Source of the DNA: Laspinema olomoucense D3b
Lineage (GTDB): Bacteria; Cyanobacteriota; Cyanobacteriia; Cyanobacteriales; Laspinemataceae
DNA length: 64,000 nucleotides
Assembly (NCBI RefSeq): GCF_025370785.1
Contig: NZ_JAMXFA010000010.1
Location: forward strand, 32,186 to 96,185
Direction of reading: 5' to 3'
Below, piece after piece: positions 38,119 through 47,124 of the stretch. The stretch's first letter is position 1; each line of letters begins with the position of its first letter. The position numbers and the translations under genes are program-made. The notes beneath the pieces are model-generated. The model made no database searches and was not told where the DNA came from. It saw nothing but the letters and a program-made list of their open reading frames with translations.

Positions 38119-38710
38119 CGGGGGAGTATCCGGGCCTATTGAACCCGTCCAAGTGAGGCTAAAAGTAAAAAGCAATTTTATAACCAATTTTATATTATGT
38201 CTCTGCAGCGGCAGTCCGACAACATTATACTAGGAGCGTGAAATCTGTCCTGAAATTAACAAAAACCCCATCAGTCCATGAATTTTATAAAAAATCTCAA
38301 CTCTTCAGATATCATCTAAGAAGTAAACTCGCTTAGATGATATCTGAAGAGTTTTATGCTGAGTAATGACCTGAATTTAATTAAAAATTTATATTTTTTT
38401 AATAGATTTTTGGATACAAGTATGGTACTTTAAAAATTGTACTAACTCACTTGAAAGAACTTAGCTTGAGAGTCAAGAGAGAACCAGTCTAGCTCAGGTA
38501 GTAACTCAGTCAGACCCAGTGGAGATCAGCGTAAATCTATAGGGGAAGGGACTGAAGGAAATCCATCAAATAAAATCATCTCTTTCATATCGGTAAGGAC
38601 AAAGCAGTGCAGTGTCCCTCCGGTTAAATGCAGAACTTTTATTGTGGAAATCCCTGATAGACCTGCGGGTTGGTTTTATTCAACCCAAGCTAAGAGAGAG
38701 GAACTGCAAA
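38119..38710 (+). promoter_or_regulatory. 592-base region upstream of the encapsulin gene
   Basis: No gene is seen. It is AT-rich with a perfect 22-bp inverted repeat at 38299-38353 and AT-rich runs near 38370-38440. The promoter of the encapsulin-desulfurase pair should be here, with a leader or transcription start before 38711. No CRP-type operator was found by eye. A ribosome binding site (AGAGAGAGG) lies just before the start. Confidence 0.5.
38299..38353. repeat. Perfect 22-bp inverted repeat with 11-base loop
   Basis: The left arm (38299-38320, AACTCTTCAGATATCATC plus TAAG) and right arm (38332-38353) are exact reverse complements, with loop AAGTAAACTCG. It can form a very stable hairpin on either strand. 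It lies 181 bases after the cupin gene and 357 bases before the encapsulin start. A terminator, a regulatory hairpin and a remnant of a small mobile element are all possible. Confidence 0.9.
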
Positions 38711-40195
38711 ATGACTCGTTCTCCTATTAACGTCACCCATGACCAACGTCCTATGGTAACCATCAAGACCAATTACAACCGTTCGCAACAAAGTCTCGAT
38801 ACCCAAGCGGCGCGGAATCTTGCTACCACAACGAATACCGTTCCTAAAACCACATTAATTACTCCGCGCTGGCTGCTGCATTTTTTACCTTGGGTACAAG
38901 TCCAATCGGGAACATACCGAGTCAACCGGACTAAAATTGTCCTCAAACAAACGCCCAAAGTTTATGTTAATAACGACAATGGACAATCGACCATTGCCCC
39001 GGAAGATTTAAAAGCCTTGCCGCTGTTGTCCAGCTTGGATTTATCCTACGTTGCTGGCTTATCTTCCCGGTTGCAACAGGAGAGTTTTGGTTTGGGTCAC
39101 ACAGTGGTGAGTGCTGGTCAATCCGCCGACAAACTGTATATTATTGCCCAAGGAAAAGTCGAAATTTTAGCCACTGGAGACCAGGGCGAACCGTTACGAG
39201 TGGGAGTTTTAAGTGCAGGAGATTACTTTGGAGAAGTCGGACTGTATCAAGACATTCCCAGTGATTCAACAGTTCGCACGTTGACCCCAGTGCGCTTGTT
39301 AGCCCTATCTAAATCCGTCATAGATGAAGTGGTCACCCAAGAGGAGGTCAAAGCGGGGCTGGCATTAGCCATTGAAAAACACTTGCGACTAAAAGCCTCT
39401 CTCAATCCGTATGGGGAAGAACCGATCGCTTTGATTGCGGGGTATGAAGGGGAAACAGAAATTCCCCAGGGGTATGTAGACTATGAAAATGATCCGCGAG
39501 AATATGAATTAAGTGTGATTCAAAGTATTCTGCGGGTGCATACGCGGGTCACTGATATTTATAACGAACCCATCCATCAGTTACGGGAACAACTCCGGTT
39601 AACCGTAGAGGGGATCAAAGAACAACAAGAATGGGAAATTATCAATAATCCCGACTATGGGTTATTGAATTCCGTGTCTCCCTTACATCGTGTGCAGCCG
39701 CGTTATGGTCCACCGACCCCGGATGATTTCGATGCCCTGTTATCGTTAGTGTGGAAAAAACCGGCATTTTTCTTAGCCCATCCTCGGGCGATCGCTGCCT
39801 TTGGACGGGAATGCACTCGCCGGGGAGTTCCCCCCGCTACAGTGAACCTATTTGGGTCACCCTTTATCACTTGGCGAGGAGTACCGATCATCCCATCGGA
39901 CAAACTAGAAGTAACCAGCCGAAATCAAAATATCCTTGGTCCTGGAAAAACCAATATTCTGCTAGTCCGGGTGGGTGAGAAAGAGCAAGGGGTTGTGGGG
40001 TTACATCAAATAGGAGTACCGGGGGAACAAATTCCGGGATTGTCTGTGCGATTAATGGGAATTGATCCCCAGGCGATCGCCTCTTATTTAGTCACTTTGT
40101 ATTCCTCTGCTGCCGTCTTAACCGATGATGCGATCGCCCTGTTGGAGAATGTCGAAGTAGGATATTATCATGACTATGAATACAAACGGCCATGA
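38711..40195 (+). CDS. Family 2B-type encapsulin shell protein with cNMP-binding-like insert
   Basis: The 494-residue protein is a HK97-fold encapsulin of the SrpI/EshA type, which assembles into a protein nanocompartment. Family blocks include ITPRWLLHFLPWVQV near residue 50, then after an insert the core (GYVDYENDPREYELS, REQLRLTVEGIKEQQ, FFLAHPRAIAAFGRECTRRG, NLFGSPFITWRGVP, VGLHQIGVPGEQIPG). The insert at about 105-225 is a cyclic-nucleotide-binding-like domain (LYIIAQGKVEIL, GDYFGEVGLYQDIPSDSTV), which defines family 2B. The usual phosphate-binding Arg is replaced in PSDST. The ATG at 38711 is chosen. It overlaps the desulfurase gene. Confidence 0.92.
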   Translation: MTRSPINVTHDQRPMVTIKTNYNRSQQSLDTQAARNLATTTNTVPKTTLITPRWLLHFLPWVQVQSGTYRVNRTKIVLKQTPKVYVNNDNGQSTIAPEDLKALPLLSSLDLSYVAGLSSRLQQESFGLGHTVVSAGQSADKLYIIAQGKVEILATGDQGEPLRVGVLSAGDYFGEVGLYQDIPSDSTVRTLTPVRLLALSKSVIDEVVTQEEVKAGLALAIEKHLRLKASLNPYGEEPIALIAGYEGETEIPQGYVDYENDPREYELSVIQSILRVHTRVTDIYNEPIHQLREQLRLTVEGIKEQQEWEIINNPDYGLLNSVSPLHRVQPRYGPPTPDDFDALLSLVWKKPAFFLAHPRAIAAFGRECTRRGVPPATVNLFGSPFITWRGVPIIPSDKLEVTSRNQNILGPGKTNILLVRVGEKEQGVVGLHQIGVPGEQIPGLSVRLMGIDPQAIASYLVTLYSSAAVLTDDAIALLENVEVGYYHDYEYKRP

Positions 40196-42215
40196 GAATC
40201 ATAACGGTCATGTCCGGCCCCCTATACCTCCGTCCTCTGGGGAATCCATCGAAGCGAACACTTTTGAACCCCGTGTGATAGAGGCGATCGCCAATCAATT
40301 CTACAGCACTATTCCCTCACAAAATAGCAGCCCCGTTACTGGAAATCACGCCATCTTGAGCACACCGGAAAGGGTTGTCCCTGCGCCCATCGCCACCCCG
40401 AATCAGAACACTCCTGGGAATAACCTCACTGAATATCGTGAACCGTTTTCAGTAAATATTCCACAACTTTATCCCCCGGAGAGTTTGAGCCCTTCCATCC
40501 CGGCAATTCCGGGGAACACACCAGGAATTCCCCACCAGACGACAGTAGACTCACTCGGGATATCTGAGGTGGCTCTCACTGAGATAGTCAAACAGTTGCA
40601 AAGTCCGATTCCACCCATTTTGCCCCAGGGGATTCTGGACCCGATAACCTCGATTTCCCAAACTCCGATTATCCCAGAAAAATCAACCGATGTCTTGGGG
40701 AATGCGGGATCAAAGAACTTGCACCCGTCTTTGGGAATATCCGGGAGTGATGTTTTCAGTGCGATCGCCCAGGAGTTATACGCCCTAATTCCCCAAATTT
40801 ATCCAGGGAATCACAACAGTGGGCCGATTTCTCCTCCCACAGACTTCAGTCAACTGTTCCCTTTCAACGCGGGAGAGGTAGGAACAGCCTTAAAACAGGT
40901 CAATTCGCCCACTCCAGTCCCAGGGATACCAGACGCCGAACATCCCTCATTTTATTTCCTGTCTCAACCCCAGCTAGAAACCGTTAAGTTAGACTCTCAC
41001 GCCGGGTTTGATGTCCAGGCAGTGCGGCGAGATTTTCCAATTTTGCACCAGCAAGTGCATGGAAAACCCCTGATTTGGTTGGATAATGGAGCAACGACCC
41101 AAAAACCCCAAAGTGTGATTGATAGTATTTCGCACTTTTATGAGCGAGATAACTCTAACATTCACCGGGCCGCCCATGACTTAGCCGCCCGCGCCACCGA
41201 TGCCTATGAAGGGGCGCGGGAAAAAGTGCAACGGTTTATCGGGGCGGGATCTGCCGAGGAAATTGTATTTGTGCGAGGGACGACAGAAGGGGTGAATTTA
41301 GTCGCTCAAACCTTCGGTCGTCAGCAGATTCGGGAAGGGGATGAAATTGTTCTCACTACCCTAGAACATCATGCTAATATTGTGCCGTGGCAGATGTTAG
41401 CCCAGGAAAAAAAAGCGATTTTAAGGGTAGTTCCGATTACCGATCGCGGAGAGATTATCCTCGAAGAATATACTCGACTGTTAGGACCCCGGACTCGCAT
41501 CGTAGCGGTGACGCAAGTCTCGAATTCCCTGGGAACCATTGTGCCAGTGCAGGAAATGACAGCGATCGCCCATCGACATGGAGCGCGAGTCCTCATTGAT
41601 GGCGCGCAAGCCGTTTCCCATTTTCCCGTGAATGTGCAACAGTTAGGCTGTGATTTTTATGTATTTTCCGGACATAAGCTATTTGCACCTACGGGCATCG
41701 GCGTTGTATATGTCAAGGGGGAACTGTTAGAACAAATTCCACCTTGGCAAGGGGGTGGGAATATGATTCGGCAGGTTACCTTTGAGCAAACAACCTATAA
41801 CGACCCTCCCGCCAAATTTGAAGCGGGGACGCCAAATATTGCGGATGCCGTCGGATTGGGGGCGGCGATCGACTATTTGAATCGGTTAGGCATGGTCAAT
41901 ATTGAGAGATATGAGCATGAATTAACCGAGTATGGAACCGAACGTCTCCAAACCGTACCGGGGTTGCGCCTGATTGGGACTGCACCCCATAAAGTCGGAG
42001 TCTTGTCATTCATTTTGGACAATATTCCCTATGAAGAGGTCGGGAAACGCCTTGCCAGTGAAGGAATTGCCGTGCGTGCGGGTCATCATTGCGCCCAACC
42101 TTCTTTACAGCGGTATGGATTAAGGGGTACCGTTCGCCCCTCCTTAGCGTTTTATAATACGCGAGAGGAAATTGATACTTTGGCTGAAGTGTTGCGAACG
42201 ATCCGCTATCGTTAG
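40170..42215 (+). CDS. Encapsulin cargo cysteine desulfurase (SufS-like) with long N-terminal extension
   Basis: The catalytic part (about residues 281-681) is a SufS/CsdA-type PLP enzyme that takes sulfur from cysteine to form a persulfide. PLP Lys503 is in FSGHKLFAPTG and the active Cys641 is in VRAGHHCAQPSL. The first 280 residues are disordered, rich in Pro, Ser and Asn. They carry three related motifs at 35-49, 135-148 and 194-208 (for example AIANQFYSTIP and AIAQELYALIP). Such extensions target family 2 cargo to the shell. The gene starts 26 bases inside the shell gene, so the two are translationally linked. Confidence 0.95.
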   Translation: MTMNTNGHENHNGHVRPPIPPSSGESIEANTFEPRVIEAIANQFYSTIPSQNSSPVTGNHAILSTPERVVPAPIATPNQNTPGNNLTEYREPFSVNIPQLYPPESLSPSIPAIPGNTPGIPHQTTVDSLGISEVALTEIVKQLQSPIPPILPQGILDPITSISQTPIIPEKSTDVLGNAGSKNLHPSLGISGSDVFSAIAQELYALIPQIYPGNHNSGPISPPTDFSQLFPFNAGEVGTALKQVNSPTPVPGIPDAEHPSFYFLSQPQLETVKLDSHAGFDVQAVRRDFPILHQQVHGKPLIWLDNGATTQKPQSVIDSISHFYERDNSNIHRAAHDLAARATDAYEGAREKVQRFIGAGSAEEIVFVRGTTEGVNLVAQTFGRQQIREGDEIVLTTLEHHANIVPWQMLAQEKKAILRVVPITDRGEIILEEYTRLLGPRTRIVAVTQVSNSLGTIVPVQEMTAIAHRHGARVLIDGAQAVSHFPVNVQQLGCDFYVFSGHKLFAPTGIGVVYVKGELLEQIPPWQGGGNMIRQVTFEQTTYNDPPAKFEAGTPNIADAVGLGAAIDYLNRLGMVNIERYEHELTEYGTERLQTVPGLRLIGTAPHKVGVLSFILDNIPYEEVGKRLASEGIAVRAGHHCAQPSLQRYGLRGTVRPSLAFYNTREEIDTLAEVLRTIRYR

Positions 42216-42241
42216 GGCATAGACTGCTCAGAACCCTTTTT

Positions 42242-42271
42242 AATTCCCCCCTTATCCCCGGGGGGAATTTT
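42242..42271 (+). terminator. Terminator-like hairpin after the desulfurase gene
   Basis: AATTCCCCCC and GGGGGGAATT form a perfect 10-bp stem with an 8-base loop, followed by TT. It lies 27 bases after the stop. Confidence 0.7.
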
Positions 42272-42424
42272 CGATTTCTGGGCTACCTAAAAAAAACACG
42301 TTTTTTTAGAAAATCAAGCAGTTACTGATTTAAAGATTGAGTGAAAAATCGTGCTTCTGGGGTGCGATAGGGTTGAGTTTTATAGAATTATATAGCCTTT
42401 CTCTTGTTGGTGAACTACATCAAT

Positions 42425-42497
42425 GATCCCCCTAAATCCCCCTTTCTAAGGGGGACTTGGACGGTCCCCCCCTTATTAAGGGGGGCTAGGGGGGATC
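42425..42497. repeat. GATCCCCC-type compound palindrome
   Basis: GATCCCCCTAAATCCCCC at the left is answered by AAGGGGGGCTAGGGGGGATC at the right, with a second small palindrome inside (CCCCCCCTTATTAAGGGGGG). This is the same class as 36671-36709 and is widespread in cyanobacteria. The remaining bases from 42272 to 42711 hold no gene. Confidence 0.75.
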
Positions 42498-42564
42498 GCA
42501 TAAACGTACCTCATGAATAGGAAAATTGCTATAGCCCGATCAGGGAATGCAGGGGGAGAGCGGT

Positions 42565-42597
42565 CAAAAAGAAAGACGCCCCTAAACGGAGCGTCTT
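42565..42597 (-). terminator. Terminator of the ComFB gene
   Basis: On the minus strand AAGACGC and GCGTCTT pair, with further C-G pairs inside, and the sequence after the stem is T-rich (TTCTTTTTG). It lies 115 bases after the stop of the minus-strand gene at 42712. Confidence 0.65.
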
Positions 42598-42711
42598 AAT
42601 TTCATGACCAAAACAGTTCCCATCCCGGGGTAAATTTTGGCAACCAAAACCGTTAAAAAAGCCCACCGGAATCCGAAGACAGAGCAACGATCGCGGTAGG
42701 ATTTGCTTCCT

Positions 42712-43260
42712 TTAACTAGGGGTATTAGGTTGGGATTCAAAGATAGTCGCGTAGGACTGAAGGATGCTGCTAACTTGAGTGAGCATTTCTTTGCCCGAAC
42801 TTTTACCCAAAGCGACTCTACCGGGGAATTCTGGGCGGTCCAGATACCGGGCGATCGCTTCATCGACTTGTTTGGAGATGAGCTCTTGCAGTTCATCTTT
42901 GGCTCGAATCCGCTGATAGTTTGCGCCTTCCTCCGTGGTTGCATAAAGGGGAGGAAGACGGTTGAGTGCATAAGCGGCAATGTCGCCCACATCCAGGGTG
43001 CGATCGCTAGTTGCCTCAATTTCAGCAACCCGGGCGATCGCCTCAGAGAGCACCAACTCTTCCATGACATTAATAAACTGTTTCCGTGGTAAAACCACCA
43101 CTTCTCCAGTTAAGAGCGACCCCATCAGGCGATCGAGCGCCATGTACTCTTCAATAGACAGTTCTGAGGCGGTGTTACAAATTCGGCCCACCTCAGCTTC
43201 CATTGCTGGCGTTAGATAACCATCTTGTAGTGCCTGTTCTACGATTTTTTCTATACTCAT
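42712..43260 (-). CDS. ComFB-domain protein (late competence protein family, likely c-di-GMP binding)
   Basis: The 182-residue protein has a ComFB domain in its middle (QFINVMEELVLSEA, DVGDIAAYALNRLPPLYATT). In cyanobacteria the ComFB-domain protein CdgR binds c-di-GMP and influences cell size and competence. An N-terminal helical segment (EEYMALDRLMGSLLTGEVVVL) and a helical C-terminus extend beyond the domain. No competence genes adjoin it. Function is inferred from the family. Confidence 0.85.
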   Translation of the reverse strand: MSIEKIVEQALQDGYLTPAMEAEVGRICNTASELSIEEYMALDRLMGSLLTGEVVVLPRKQFINVMEELVLSEAIARVAEIEATSDRTLDVGDIAAYALNRLPPLYATTEEGANYQRIRAKDELQELISKQVDEAIARYLDRPEFPGRVALGKSSGKEMLTQVSSILQSYATIFESQPNTPS

Positions 43261-43465
43261 ACTGCCTCGTTCTGCTCCACGGCACTTTTTTCAGTTGATC
43301 CAAGAGTGTCAAGCGGCGATCGCCTCATAGAAAACTCTGCGATCGCCCGGACAACCCTGCACAGATCTTGTCCTACAATCCGCCCTAACCTAGCTCTAAC
43401 TCCAGAAAACTCCAGACTATCCCTAGGACCCGGGCGGGTTTACTGTACTCCATGCCTAATGAGAG

Positions 43466-44413
43466 TTATTCTACTCCCTCATATCGCCAGGGAACCGGAT
43501 CGATGGATTGTCCATGAACGTATAATCCCCAGTGTAGGTGAGGTCCGGTCGAAGCGCCGGTTGTCCCGACTGCACCGATGACTTGACCCGCCTGCACCAT
43601 ATCGCCTTCCTTGACATCAATCCGACTCAGATGCAAATAAAGGGAGGTTAAGCCCTGACCATGATCGATCCCCACCACGTTTCCATGAATTTCAAACCCT
43701 TCCGATTCCCGTCCCACCAAAGCGATTCGACCAGCAGCAGGAGCCATCACAGGAGAACCCTCGGGTCCGGCATAGTCTACACCGCGATGGTAATAATCAT
43801 CGGCAAAGACCCCATTGTAATACCGACGGACCCCGTAAATCGTGGTAATCGGTCCGTCATTGGGGCGCAAAAACGCACCATTCCAGAATTTCTCAGGAGT
43901 GACGAGTTTTTTAAATTCATCTACGCGATCAAATTCCAAGTCGGTCCCTTCGATATCGTCCTTACCCGGGGGTAGCCAAATCGATTGGGTAGGGAATTCG
44001 CGATCGCTCACCCACACGGCAATATTGCGGGTTTCACCTTCCCCTTCCACCCGAATTTCCCATCGTCCCGCTTGAGTTAAAGGCGTAGTGGGGATCATCG
44101 CCCGATACCGATTCCCGCCAATGGGAAACGCCGGTACCGGGCCATCTGGAGAGATCACCGTTGGCGTGGCTGAATTTGAGGCGTCAGTTGAAATCACCAC
44201 GGAGAGGGTATCCCCCAGTTGCGGATTCTCAGGTTTCACCTGGACTTGTAACGCTTGCACCGAGTTAGCAAGGGCTAAGAGTACCGAAACCGTCAATCCG
44301 AGCACTGGGGCCGTTTTAGTTTTGACTTGTTGTTTCAGCCAAGGATTTGTCCCTTGGAAGAGCCAACCCAGCATCCCAGGGGCGATCGGATTAGAGCTAT
44401 GCAGGTGAGTCAT
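43466..44413 (-). CDS. M23 family metallopeptidase
   Basis: The 315-residue protein has an N-terminal membrane/signal segment at about 35-55 (APVLGLTVSVLLALANSV), a beta-rich domain of about 120 residues, and a LytM/M23 peptidase domain with zinc ligands in YYHRGVDYAGP and GPHLHWGLYVHG. All visible ligands are intact, so it should cut peptidoglycan cross-links outside the membrane. Roles in division or cell-wall remodelling are likely. It is transcribed divergently from the antiporter gene. Confidence 0.93.
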   Translation of the reverse strand: MTHLHSSNPIAPGMLGWLFQGTNPWLKQQVKTKTAPVLGLTVSVLLALANSVQALQVQVKPENPQLGDTLSVVISTDASNSATPTVISPDGPVPAFPIGGNRYRAMIPTTPLTQAGRWEIRVEGEGETRNIAVWVSDREFPTQSIWLPPGKDDIEGTDLEFDRVDEFKKLVTPEKFWNGAFLRPNDGPITTIYGVRRYYNGVFADDYYHRGVDYAGPEGSPVMAPAAGRIALVGRESEGFEIHGNVVGIDHGQGLTSLYLHLSRIDVKEGDMVQAGQVIGAVGTTGASTGPHLHWGLYVHGQSIDPVPWRYEGVE

Positions 44414-44498
44414 AATTCTTTTATTCGTCTGTTTTAAGCGTGCTAGATAGACTTACGGGCGATCGCGTTAAGTTCCACATTTTATCATGCCGGTTCTG

Positions 44499-44610
44499 GG
44501 GAGGATGGGGGGATGGGGAGGATGGGGAGGATGGGGTGGATAGGGAGGATGGGGAGGATGGGGTAGATGGGGTAGATAGGGAGGATAGGGTAGATGGGGT
44601 AGATGGGGTA
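44499..44610. repeat. Low-complexity GGGGAGGATG/GGGGTAGATG repeat
   Basis: About 110 bases of repeated GGGGAGGAT, GGGGTGGAT, GGGGTAGAT and related units. It is of the same type as 15135-15250 and lies in the divergent region between the M23 peptidase and the antiporter. Confidence 0.85.
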
Positions 44611-44742
44611 GAAGTTTGTAGTAACCACTTGCTGTCATTTCTCCCCCTGATCCCTGAGCCTTGATCCCTTATGCTTGCCCCCAAAAATGGTTATGCTGAA
44701 TTGTTATAACCTGTAACATTTCTCTCATTTTTACAGACACCC

Positions 44743-47082
44743 GTGCAAGAAGACTTTAGACTCATCCTTGACTTAGTAACTATGCTGGCCGCTGCTGCTA
44801 GTGGCGGTTTATTCGCATCCCTCCTGGGTCAACCAGCTATTTTGGGCTATTTACTGGGGGGAATTGTCGTGGGTCCTGCCGGTTTGGGATGGATCAAAGA
44901 ACTGATTCAAGTCGAAACCCTAGCTCAATTTGGCGTGGCCTTACTTTTATTTGCCCTGGGAGTTGAATTTTCCTTTGCAGAACTTAAAAAAGTCAAAGGG
45001 ATTAGTCTCGGCGGTGGCACTCTCCAGATTGTCCTCACCATCGCCGTGACGACCTTCGTTTCTCTCTTGATGGGCTGGTGTACCTCTTGGTCCCAGGGCG
45101 TCTTCTTAGGAGCTATTCTCTCCCTCTCCTCCACTGCGGTGGTCCTCAAATGTTTGATGGAACGCAACGAACTCCCGACCTTACATGGTCAGGTGATGTT
45201 GGGCATTTTGGTGGTGCAAGATTTGGCCTTGGGCTTCATGTTAGCGGTGTTACCGGCCCTGAACGAACCCCCGGAGGCGATCGGGATGGCGGTGATTTCT
45301 GCGGTGGTGCGAATTGCCCTATTTGCCGTGGCAGCATTGGCAGTTGGGTTATTCATCGTTCCGCAGTTGCTGCGGTTTCTAGCTAAAACCGAGAGTCAAG
45401 AACTGTTTTTACTTGGGGTGATTGCCTTATGTTTGGGAATTGCCTTAGTCACCTACTACCTGGGTTTTTCCATTGAAATGGGGGCCTTCGTTGCGGGGTT
45501 AATGATTTCTGAGGTGGAATATGCAGACCAAACCCTGACATACGTCGAACCCCTGCGAGATATTTTAGCGGCCCTGTTTTTTGTCTCGGTGGGAATGCTA
45601 ATTGACCCAGTGTTTCTGTGGCAGAATCTGGAACTAATTCTGGGGTTAGTCTGTTTGGTGTTTGTGGGCAAATTTTTAATTGTCACCCCGATTGTGACCA
45701 GCTTTGGCTATCCCCTGAGAACGGCGTTGATTGTGGGGTTAGGACTGGCGCAAATTGGGGAATTTTCCTTTGTGTTGACGGCCCAGGGACTGGCGACGGG
45801 GTTGGTTTCCCGTCCGGTGTATCTGTTGATTTTAGGGACAACTGCGGTGACTCTGGTGGTGACGCCGTTTGTGCTGCGACTGGTGCCGAAATTGCTGGAT
45901 TGGGCGGAAAATCAGGTCTGGTTGAATCGATTTTTTGAGGATACCAGTGGCCCCCAGGCGGCTTCAGAGGAGGTGCGGTTGCCCGATCGCGTGGTAGTTT
46001 GTGGGTATGGACGGGTGGGTAAAAAAGTCGTCCAACTGCTGCAAGCGCATAATTATCCCTTGGTGGTGATTGATAGTTCCGAACGGGCGATCGGGCAACT
46101 GCGGGCGGCTGGAATTCCCTATATTTATGGCAATGCGGCATCGTTGCACGTTTTGGAAGCAGCGGGAGTGCAGCAGGCGAAGGCGGTGGCCGTGGCCCTA
46201 CCGGACCCAATGAGTACGCGGTTGTGCCTGAAGCGATCGCTGGAGTTATCCCCAGAATTAGATGTGGTGGTCCAGGCAAACCAAGAAAAGGAGATAGAAC
46301 TCCTCTATCAATTGGGGGCCTCGGAAGTGGTGCAATCGGAATTTGAAGTCAGTTTAGAACTGGCAACTCATTTGTTACTCGGGGTCGGATTGCCGTTGCC
46401 AGGGATTCGGCGAGAAATTGAACAAATTCGCAGTCATCACTATTTAGAATTGCGTCCGGCGCGATCGCCCTCGGAAGTCTCCCGGGAATTACAGGTGGCC
46501 GCATTAGATATGAACAGCAAATGGTATCCCTTACCCGAAGGGTCTCCCCTGGCCGGAATGACCCTAGAGCAAACGGATATGCGCCGACTCAGTGGGGTGA
46601 GTTTAATGGCAATTCGTCGCGCCAATGGGGAGGAAATCGACTATCCCAAGGCCGATACGACCTTGGTTTCCGGGGATAAACTCCTGGTGGTGGGACAAGC
46701 GGAAGAACTGATCACGTTTGAGCAGTTAGCCCGAGGAGAGGTGGCGATTCCCCAAGAAAATCGCTCCTGTCAATGGCTAATGGTCCCCGAACTGAGTCCC
46801 ATCACGGATAAAACCTTAGCTCAACTGGACTTAGGGGGGGAGTATGAAGTGCAGGTGCAAGCAATTCGCCGGGAAGGGCAGTTTATTCGGTTTCCTCATG
46901 GAGGGACTCAGGTGCAAGCAGGCGATCGCCTCCTGCTGTGCGGCAGTCTCCTGTCCCTGAAACGAATTCAACTGTGGTTGGTCCCGAATCTGGGCCAATC
47001 TTCGGTTGCGATCGCAGTTGCCATGAGCAAAGCTCACCAAAGTGAACCGCTCAAGGAGGGATTACCCAGCGATCGGGGCTAA
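44743..47082 (+). CDS. KefB-type cation:proton antiporter with RCK domains
   Basis: The 779-residue protein has an N-terminal CPA2 antiporter of about 12 membrane segments (residues 1-390, with LGYLLGGIVVGPAGL and FVAGLMISEVEYADQ). A TrkA-N (RCK) domain follows with nucleotide motif VVVCGYGRVGKKVV at about 418, and then two TrkA-C domains (EGSPLAGMTLEQTD, TDKTLAQLDLGGEYEV). It probably exports K+ or Na+ in exchange for protons under control of a nucleotide. The start is a GTG. The end has a polar tail. Confidence 0.93.
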   Translation: MQEDFRLILDLVTMLAAAASGGLFASLLGQPAILGYLLGGIVVGPAGLGWIKELIQVETLAQFGVALLLFALGVEFSFAELKKVKGISLGGGTLQIVLTIAVTTFVSLLMGWCTSWSQGVFLGAILSLSSTAVVLKCLMERNELPTLHGQVMLGILVVQDLALGFMLAVLPALNEPPEAIGMAVISAVVRIALFAVAALAVGLFIVPQLLRFLAKTESQELFLLGVIALCLGIALVTYYLGFSIEMGAFVAGLMISEVEYADQTLTYVEPLRDILAALFFVSVGMLIDPVFLWQNLELILGLVCLVFVGKFLIVTPIVTSFGYPLRTALIVGLGLAQIGEFSFVLTAQGLATGLVSRPVYLLILGTTAVTLVVTPFVLRLVPKLLDWAENQVWLNRFFEDTSGPQAASEEVRLPDRVVVCGYGRVGKKVVQLLQAHNYPLVVIDSSERAIGQLRAAGIPYIYGNAASLHVLEAAGVQQAKAVAVALPDPMSTRLCLKRSLELSPELDVVVQANQEKEIELLYQLGASEVVQSEFEVSLELATHLLLGVGLPLPGIRREIEQIRSHHYLELRPARSPSEVSRELQVAALDMNSKWYPLPEGSPLAGMTLEQTDMRRLSGVSLMAIRRANGEEIDYPKADTTLVSGDKLLVVGQAEELITFEQLARGEVAIPQENRSCQWLMVPELSPITDKTLAQLDLGGEYEVQVQAIRREGQFIRFPHGGTQVQAGDRLLLCGSLLSLKRIQLWLVPNLGQSSVAIAVAMSKAHQSEPLKEGLPSDRG

Positions 47083-47124
47083 GGGGGTCCGGTATGGGCC
47101 AAAGGAGGCCAGACCGGACAAGGG

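Noticed and set aside
42582..43070. Minus-strand frame overlapping the ComFB gene
   Set aside because: It is an out-of-frame reading of the ComFB gene, with no family features.
45683..46279. Pro-rich minus-strand frame inside the antiporter gene
   Set aside because: It lies wholly inside a well-supported gene on the other strand and is a shadow frame.
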